This document shows positions 6,241-10,006 of a stretch of 10,006 nt of DNA, piece by piece. The DNA lies in the NCBI GenBank assembly GCA_903837815.1, contig CAILWD010000171.1, forward strand, positions 1 through 10,006, given 5' to 3'. Made by a program: the position numbers and the translations under genes. The notes under the pieces are model-generated. The model had not been told where the DNA came from. It was given only the letters and a program-made list of their open reading frames with translations, and did no database searches. Each line of letters opens with the position of its first letter. Position 1 is the first letter of the stretch. The stretch is from an uncultured Chloroflexota bacterium. Lineage in GTDB: Bacteria; Chloroflexota; Anaerolineae; Anaerolineales; Villigracilaceae.

Positions 6241-7650
6241 CTATGGTGCGGGTGTAATTCCTGTAGTGGGGGTTGCAGACGGGTTGAAATTCGGCGCGGG
6301 AGTGGAATAACTCACAACAGATTCCAGGAGCCAGCCTTCCACACGCTGCCCGTTGCGGGTAACGGCGACATGAATCCAAGCCACGCCGTTGACCGTCTTG
6401 AAGTCGGGGTAAATTTCAACGGCTGTGCCATTGTCGAGCGTCATTAAATATTTTCCGTTGGGAGTCTGTCGCAGGTTTGCTCCGCCGCCTTCGCTGGCTT
6501 TGATTGTGCCCGTGGTCAACTGCGGCGTGGCGGTCAAGGTCAGGGGCAGGGTGGGAGGGATGGAAGTGGCAACCGTGGCGGCTGTGGGTGCAACAGTCTC
6601 TGTAAAAGTTGCCATCGAAGTTGTTGTTGCCGTGGATGTGACGGTCTTGGTGGCGGTATCAGATCCCGTCGAAGTGATGGTCGCTGTGCCTTTGGTCGCT
6701 GTGGCAGATGGTTTGGTCGTCTTCGTGACGGTTGGGCTGCTGGTGACGGCGATGGTCGGGATGGGGGTAAGCGATTGGATTAGGGTCGGTTCAAGAGTCG
6801 CTGTGGAGGCAGGAAGAGTTGCAGTTGGTTGGGCAAACGGATTCGGCAATGGAAGGCCCGGCATCATGAAAATGACAAGCAGCGCGGCAAAAACCAGGAG
6901 CATGATCGTACTGAAGACGACGCCGCCCATTGAAGTGCGAAACCGAAAGGCAAAAAGCGTTATCAAGCCGATAATGCTGGCAAAGGCAAAATGAGTCAAA
7001 AAGAGGTAAATAGCCTGGGGCCATATGGTCGGCAAGCCTGAGCCAACGCCAAAGCCGGCTGCGTTGATCGGCAGATAAAACATATAGGCAATTAGAACGC
7101 TTGGAAGAATGGGTTTGCTTTCGGAACGGATAAACGATACGACCAATGTAATGGCGCCGATAATCAATACCGCCAGGTCCGGGGGCCACAGCCTTGAATG
7201 AGTATAAACATTGTCTAGTGTTCTGGGGTCGATGAAGCGGATGATGACACCGATCAGTGAGCCGCCGAGAAATACCAAGACTGCGCTAATTAGCAACGCC
7301 ATGAACGTCTCGAAGAAGAAACGCGGTGAGCCGGTCAAAATCGATAGCAGGAATCCCACCCACGGGGTCATCAAGGGGGCGGCAAGAATGCCAAGCAAAA
7401 GAACGGCTTGTGAGTCGAGAAAGTAGCCAAGCCCCAGGATTGCGCCGCACGCCAGCGAAAGGACGAACAACTCAATCGAAGGATAGGCGCGGCGCGAAAG
7501 GTCATAGATCAGCGCGGCCTGCCCCTCGGCGTCGGTGGGGAACATGCTGCGGCGGGTGGCGCGCCGGCGACGGTTCGCATCACGCCGCGGCGGGAGAAGC
7601 GGCTCAGGATTCGGCTCGGTTGGGAGAATCGGTTCTTCAGATAGAGACAT
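6241..7650 (-). CDS. DUF389 membrane protein with Thr-rich linker and C-terminal SH3b domain
   Basis: Function unknown. The 469-aa product has a polar, very basic N-terminus (PRRDANRRRRATRR at 21-34, likely cytoplasmic). About seven hydrophobic segments follow (roughly 60-80, 84-106, 113-140, 158-175, 181-200, 212-236, 245-265), with LLGILAAPLMTPWVG (85-99) matching the signature of the DUF389 hydrophobic family. Next comes a Thr/Ser/Pro-rich linker (about 275-383), then a bacterial SH3-like domain (about 384-448: GGANLRQTPNGKYL, NGTAVEIY, VAWIHVAV, VEGWLLESVV), and a short Pro/Thr tail. SH3b domains commonly bind cell-wall material, so the tail is probably outside the membrane, tethered by the linker. 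The start is ATG 7650. The in-frame TTG at 7668 is less likely because it lies in the stem of a palindrome. No good ribosome binding site is seen for either. It lies 54 nt after the HAD gene and may share its transcript. Confidence 0.85.
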   Translation of the reverse strand: MSLSEEPILPTEPNPEPLLPPRRDANRRRRATRRSMFPTDAEGQAALIYDLSRRAYPSIELFVLSLACGAILGLGYFLDSQAVLLLGILAAPLMTPWVGFLLSILTGSPRFFFETFMALLISAVLVFLGGSLIGVIIRFIDPRTLDNVYTHSRLWPPDLAVLIIGAITLVVSFIRSESKPILPSVLIAYMFYLPINAAGFGVGSGLPTIWPQAIYLFLTHFAFASIIGLITLFAFRFRTSMGGVVFSTIMLLVFAALLVIFMMPGLPLPNPFAQPTATLPASTATLEPTLIQSLTPIPTIAVTSSPTVTKTTKPSATATKGTATITSTGSDTATKTVTSTATTTSMATFTETVAPTAATVATSIPPTLPLTLTATPQLTTGTIKASEGGGANLRQTPNGKYLMTLDNGTAVEIYPDFKTVNGVAWIHVAVTRNGQRVEGWLLESVVSYSTPAPNFNPSATPTTGITPAP

Positions 7651-7666
7651 GGGGTTTATTTTACTC

Positions 7667-7699
7667 AAGTGACAGTCGCCTTAAAGGTGACTGTCACTT
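7667..7699. repeat. Perfect-armed palindrome between the HAD and DUF389 genes
   Basis: Arms of 14 nt (7667-7680 and 7686-7699) enclose the loop TTAAA. The outer eleven pairs, AAGTGACAGTC with GACTGTCACTT, are perfect; the inner three are GCC with GGT, including one G-T wobble. On the plus strand T-rich sequence follows (about 7700-7712), so it could terminate plus-strand transcription, but no plus-strand gene ends here. On the minus strand, where both neighbours are coded, no U-run follows. It may be a REP-like dispersed element, an operator, or an RNA hairpin between two co-transcribed genes. Confidence 0.75.
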
Positions 7700-7704
7700 C
7701 TTGT

Positions 7705-8175
7705 TTATTTTCTCAAACTTGCAACAATCCGCAGCGGTTTTTCGAGCAGCGCCAGCGCGGAGAGGATATCCGGCGCAATCAAGTCGGCGGCAAGAAGCGC
7801 TTCTTTGGCTGCGCCTTCGATGGACATGACACAGATGCCGAGATGCGCCGCCGCGAGCATTCCCGCGTCGTTGGCGCCCTGCCCGATGGCTGCGACCTTT
7901 TCACTGCCGAGTTTGCGGACGTATTCCGCTTTTTGGGCGGCTTCATTACCCACCGCAATTCGAACTGCGCTCAAATCGAGTTGACGGTCGATGACTGCCT
8001 GCTTTCCGTGCGTGTCGGCTGTGAGCAGGTGAATGCTCAACTGGCTTCGCAGGGACGCAATCTTTTCTGCAACGCCATCGATGAGTTGACCGTCCACCGC
8101 CAGAGTGCCGTTCACATCCATCACGAGATGTTCCAGTTCGTATTCGCCAACACCGGGGACATTGAATTTAATCAT
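7705..8175 (-). CDS. HAD-family hydrolase, soluble P-type-ATPase-like (156 aa)
   Basis: A small cytoplasmic haloacid-dehalogenase-fold phosphatase candidate with no cap domain insertion and no membrane segment. Motif I is DVNGTLAVDG, with the nucleophile Asp20; motif II is LLTADT with Thr52; motif III is probably Lys82 in AAQKAEYV; motif IV is GQGANDAGML with the metal-binding Asp103. The GQGANDAGML block and overall size match the soluble P-type-ATPase-like group (COG4087), which looks like the phosphorylation domain of a cation pump without the channel. Asn22 replaces the second Asp of the usual DxD, the general acid in most HAD phosphatases; P-type ATPases have Thr at that position. The substrate is unknown. 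The start ATG at 8175 lies 8 nt after a perfect TATAAT, suggesting a leaderless message. It is followed by the DUF389 gene on the same strand. Confidence 0.85.
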   Translation of the reverse strand: MIKFNVPGVGEYELEHLVMDVNGTLAVDGQLIDGVAEKIASLRSQLSIHLLTADTHGKQAVIDRQLDLSAVRIAVGNEAAQKAEYVRKLGSEKVAAIGQGANDAGMLAAAHLGICVMSIEGAAKEALLAADLIAPDILSALALLEKPLRIVASLRK

Positions 8176-8183
8176 GCCGCCCC

Positions 8184-8189
8184 ATTATA
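8184..8189 (-). promoter_or_regulatory. -10 element of the HAD gene, probably leaderless
   Basis: On the minus strand a perfect TATAAT lies 8 nt before the ATG at 8175. A transcription start 6-8 nt downstream would fall at, or one or two bases before, the start codon. The -35 region (near 8207-8212) is a poor match and carries part of a duplicated 8-mer, GGGAGATT (plus strand, about 8201-8216). Confidence 0.5.
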
Positions 8190-8223
8190 CAAGGGATGAG
8201 GGGAGATTGGGAGATTGTATTTA

Positions 8224-8232
8224 TGCTAAAAT
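8224..8232 (+). promoter_or_regulatory. Extended -10 element of the small membrane-protein pair
   Basis: TGCTAAAAT (8224-8232) is an extended -10 (TGn plus TAAAAT, 5 of 6) that ends 7 nt before the ATG at 8240. No Shine-Dalgarno sequence is present in those bases, so the message is probably leaderless. No convincing -35 is seen at the usual distance, which an extended -10 can compensate for. Confidence 0.5.
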
Positions 8233-8239
8233 ATAAGAA

Positions 8240-8698
8240 ATGAAAGTCAACCTCTCAGCCCCGTTGGATAAACTTCGCTCCGCTGCCGCGCCCGAACATG
8301 CTTCCTACCGCCTGCACCGCAAACAGCGCAACTTGCAGATTGTTCTGCCGGTGGTTCTCAGCGCCGTGGCACTGGTCGGGATGATTGTGCTGGTCAGTTT
8401 TGCCACCTTCAAATCCGGCGGCGACGTAAACCGCTGGGCGGCAATCTCCACCATCTGGATCATCATCCCCATCCTGCTTGCCGGATTGATCACGCTTGCC
8501 ATTCTCGTCGGGCTGATCTATTTGATGTCGCAGGCGCTAAACGCCCTGCCGCGTTACACCGGCATGGCACAGGAATATGTGAATATCGCGCGCGGTTACA
8601 TCATCCGTGGCGCGGATATGGTTGTCAAACCCGTGATTGCGCTGGAAGGTTTCATCGAACGGGCAAAAGCATTCTTCGAAAGGATAGGCGCTCCATGA
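8240..8698 (+). CDS. Two-helix membrane protein, unknown function (152 aa)
   Basis: I do not recognise a named family. The product has a basic cytoplasmic-type N-terminus (1-31, rich in Arg/Lys/His) and two strong transmembrane segments (about 33-57 and 69-97) joined by a short loop (FKSGGDVNRW). An amphipathic C-terminal region (about 100-150) follows, with ALPRYTGMAQEYVNIARGY and FIERAKAFFERIG, and looks membrane-surface-associated. With the short outer loop, both termini are predicted on the inner side. Its stop codon overlaps the next gene's start (ATGA at 8695-8698), so the two proteins are translationally coupled and likely work together. Its start lies 7 nt behind an extended -10 element, with no ribosome binding site. 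The next gene supplies a further one- or two-segment membrane peptide. Confidence 0.8.
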   Translation: MKVNLSAPLDKLRSAAAPEHASYRLHRKQRNLQIVLPVVLSAVALVGMIVLVSFATFKSGGDVNRWAAISTIWIIIPILLAGLITLAILVGLIYLMSQALNALPRYTGMAQEYVNIARGYIIRGADMVVKPVIALEGFIERAKAFFERIGAP

Positions 8699-8886
8699 AC
8701 AAAAGCAAACTCATTTTCTTCGGCGCGTTGATCGGCGCAGTGACGGGACTGGTTGCAGCCCTGCTCCTCACCCGCCGCGCAGAGAAGAACGAGAGCGAGA
8801 CCGCCATCACCACCGGCGAGGGTCTCAAACTCGGCGCAATGGTCTTTGGTCTGCTGCGGGCAATTGCCTCGCTGGGCGACGACTAG
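8695..8886 (+). CDS. Glycine-zipper small membrane protein, YtxH-like (63 aa)
   Basis: A short protein with one N-terminal transmembrane helix (about 6-26) carrying a GxxxGxxxG zipper (Gly10, Gly14, Gly18), which favours close helix packing. A charged stretch (RRAEKNESE, 27-35) and a second weakly hydrophobic, probably amphipathic segment (about 43-60, LKLGAMVFGLLRAIASL) follow. This layout recalls YtxH-like small proteins, but similarity is too weak for a firm call. The start overlaps the upstream stop (ATGA), and an AAAGGA (8679-8684) lies 10 nt before it, so translation is probably coupled. It is the last gene before a strong terminator, making the pair a two-gene unit. Interaction with the 152-aa protein is inferred. 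Confidence 0.78.
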   Translation: MNKSKLIFFGALIGAVTGLVAALLLTRRAEKNESETAITTGEGLKLGAMVFGLLRAIASLGDD

Positions 8887-8887
8887 A

Positions 8888-8915
8888 AGACCGTAGACGA
8901 AAGACGGCGGACCGA
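8888..8915. repeat. Degenerate heptamer repeat leading into a terminator
   Basis: Four units of seven, AGACCGT, AGACGAA, AGACGGC and GGACCGA, run directly after the stop codon, with the core GAC at 8889, 8896, 8903 and 8910. The last unit forms the left arm of the terminator stem. Same 7-nt period as the two other arrays in this window, but a different unit. Confidence 0.55.
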
Positions 8916-8939
8916 GGATTCTCCCCTCGGTCTTTTTTT
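8910..8939 (+). terminator. Rho-independent terminator after the small membrane-protein pair
   Basis: A GC-rich 8-bp stem GACCGAGG/CCTCGGTC (8910-8917 and 8925-8932) with a 7-nt loop is followed at once by seven T (8933-8939). This is a classical intrinsic terminator, 24 nt after the stop codon. The start codon of the next gene is only 9 nt beyond the T-run. Confidence 0.9.
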
Positions 8940-8948
8940 ATCCATCAC

Positions 8949-10006
8949 ATGATTACCATTTCCAAACTTACATTCCGCAGATTTTTACTCGGTCAGCAGG
9001 GACTTTGGCCCGGGCGCCGTTTCAGGGGATTGGATGGCGTCACAGCGGCAATCAATCAAATGCAGGCGTTGCAACTCGACCCGTTGAACATCGCCGCCCG
9101 CAGTCAAGAGATTGCGATCTACGGGCGTGTGCTGGGTTTCGAGTTGGAACATCTCTATCAATCCGCGTATGAACAGCGCAACTTCTTCGATTACGGCGGG
9201 ACACTCTTCCTCTACCCGATGAAGGAACTCCCCCATTGGCGGGCGATCATGCCGCGCACCGCCCGTTATTCGCGCATGGCAGAATTCCGCAAAAATCATC
9301 CACAAGCCATAAACGAAGTGTTGTCCGCTTTGCGCGGCAACGGCGCGATGAGCAACCGCGACTTCGAGGGCAATGGTCTCTCGCAGTGGAGTTACCGCGG
9401 GCGCAAAGACTCGGCAGTGGCGCTCTTCTATCTGTGGCTGTTGGGTGATGTGATGATTACGTCCCGCAAAGGCTTCGACCGTGTCTACGATCTGCGTGAG
9501 CGTGTGGCCCCGCGCGAGTATGATTTTGTCGCGTCCATCGCCGAGGCGGAGGATTTCTTTGCCCGCAAGACGGTTGCCATGCTCAACATCATGCGCGAGA
9601 AACGATTCCGCGTTGGCTGGCGTGATGCCATCGAGCGCGAGGTGACGGCTACGGAGGCGGAGAAAAAACTTTCGGGGATGATCGAACAGGGGACGTTGAA
9701 TCAGATCAAGGTGGAAGGTAGTTCGGAGACGTGGCTTGTTTCGGGCGAAGATATCCCGCTGCTGGACTCCCTCGAAGCGGGCACCATTCCCCAAATCTGG
9801 CAGCCACTCGAAGCGACCACCGAAGATGAAGTCACCTTCCTCGCGCCGTTGGAAATGGTCAGCGCGCGCGGACGGGCGAAGCAGGTTTTCGATTTCGAGT
9901 ATATCTGGGAAGTTTACAAGCCTGTCCACCAGCGCCGTTGGGGATATTACACCCTGCCCATTTTGTACGGCGACGATTTGGTGGCGCGGCTCGACCCGAA
10001 ACTGGA
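8949..10006 (+). CDS. YcaQ/AlkX-type DNA glycosylase (winged-helix), 3'-truncated by window
   Basis: Member of the COG3214 winged-helix family that removes alkylated bases and unhooks DNA interstrand crosslinks (E. coli YcaQ/AlkX; Streptomyces AlkZ). The frame is open from ATG 8949 to the window end (352 codons plus two bases), so only the C-terminus is missing. The family start LTFRRFLLGQQGLW (about 7-20) comes first, then the catalytic segment MQALQLDPLN (38-47). Its Q-hydrophobic-D triad (Gln42, Leu43, Asp44) is the YcaQ/AlkX form rather than the QxQ of AlkZ. Further on come SQWSYRGRKDS (about 142-152), the FDFEYIWEVYKPVHQRRWGY block (about 315-334) and LPILYGDDLVARLDPK (337-352). ATG 8949 places the family N-terminus correctly. 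There is no Shine-Dalgarno sequence, and the gene begins 9 nt after a terminator T-run. The long minus-strand open frame at 8985-9929 is its shadow. Confidence 0.88.
   Translation, partial: MITISKLTFRRFLLGQQGLWPGRRFRGLDGVTAAINQMQALQLDPLNIAARSQEIAIYGRVLGFELEHLYQSAYEQRNFFDYGGTLFLYPMKELPHWRAIMPRTARYSRMAEFRKNHPQAINEVLSALRGNGAMSNRDFEGNGLSQWSYRGRKDSAVALFYLWLLGDVMITSRKGFDRVYDLRERVAPREYDFVASIAEAEDFFARKTVAMLNIMREKRFRVGWRDAIEREVTATEAEKKLSGMIEQGTLNQIKVEGSSETWLVSGEDIPLLDSLEAGTIPQIWQPLEATTEDEVTFLAPLEMVSARGRAKQVFDFEYIWEVYKPVHQRRWGYYTLPILYGDDLVARLDPKL

Noticed and set aside
6425..6994. Plus-strand Val/Ala-rich open frame that looks like a membrane protein
   Set aside because: The hydrophobic run is the reverse complement of Thr-rich linker codons in the DUF389-SH3b gene; an artefact.
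7651..7668. TTG start six codons upstream for the DUF389 protein
   Set aside because: The TTG lies in the palindrome stem and has no ribosome binding site; ATG 7650 is simpler, though this is not certain.
7669..8199. Plus-strand open frame of 176 codons across the HAD gene
   Set aside because: Opposite strand of a gene with four clear HAD motifs; no domain and no ribosome site of its own.
8985..9929. Minus-strand open frame of 314 codons
   Set aside because: Antisense shadow of the YcaQ/AlkX-like gene, whose family motifs are on the plus strand.
1..10006. Search for CRISPR arrays, tRNA or rRNA genes, transposases, attachment sites and defence genes
   Set aside because: No spaced direct repeats of CRISPR size, no tRNA-like cloverleaf or rRNA segment, and no transposase, integrase or recognised defence motif was seen by eye.

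Overview
The window is ordinary bacterial chromosome: eleven protein genes tightly packed on both strands, no RNA genes, no mobile element and no CRISPR array. The housekeeping mix and two less common proteins point to a Gram-positive-like or monoderm lineage. These are a DUF389 membrane protein with a Thr-rich linker and SH3b tail, and a soluble P-type-ATPase-like HAD phosphatase. Chloroflexota (Anaerolineae-like) is my best guess. It rests on gene style and on the 7-bp tandem repeats in the spacers, not on a phylogenetic marker, so hold it loosely.

Layout. 1-4179 (+): the C-terminal part of a class B penicillin-binding protein (peptidoglycan transpeptidase, cut by the window edge), rsgA (30S-maturation GTPase), holB (DNA polymerase III delta' clamp-loader subunit) and a LysR-type regulator. 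Spacers are short (51, 66 and 20 nt), consistent with one growth-related transcription unit. 4184-8175 (-): an orphan 97-aa membrane protein with its own good promoter and ribosome binding site; a phosphoglucomutase/phosphomannomutase-family enzyme followed by a clear terminator; the DUF389-SH3b membrane protein; and the small HAD phosphatase. 8240-8886 (+): two translationally coupled small membrane proteins ending in a strong rho-independent terminator. 8949-10006 (+): the first 352 codons of a YcaQ/AlkX-type DNA glycosylase (interstrand-crosslink repair family), which runs off the window.

The genes do not form one obvious pathway. The PBP and the hexose-phosphate mutase both touch cell-envelope or sugar metabolism, rsgA and holB are core growth genes, and the YcaQ-like protein is DNA repair.

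I found no new multi-gene system. The most unusual signal is between genes. Three spacers (before holB, between the DUF389 gene and the mutase gene, and after the small membrane pair) are built from degenerate 7-bp tandem units. A fourth spacer holds a perfect-armed palindrome, and a divergent promoter region appears set up for leaderless transcripts in both directions.
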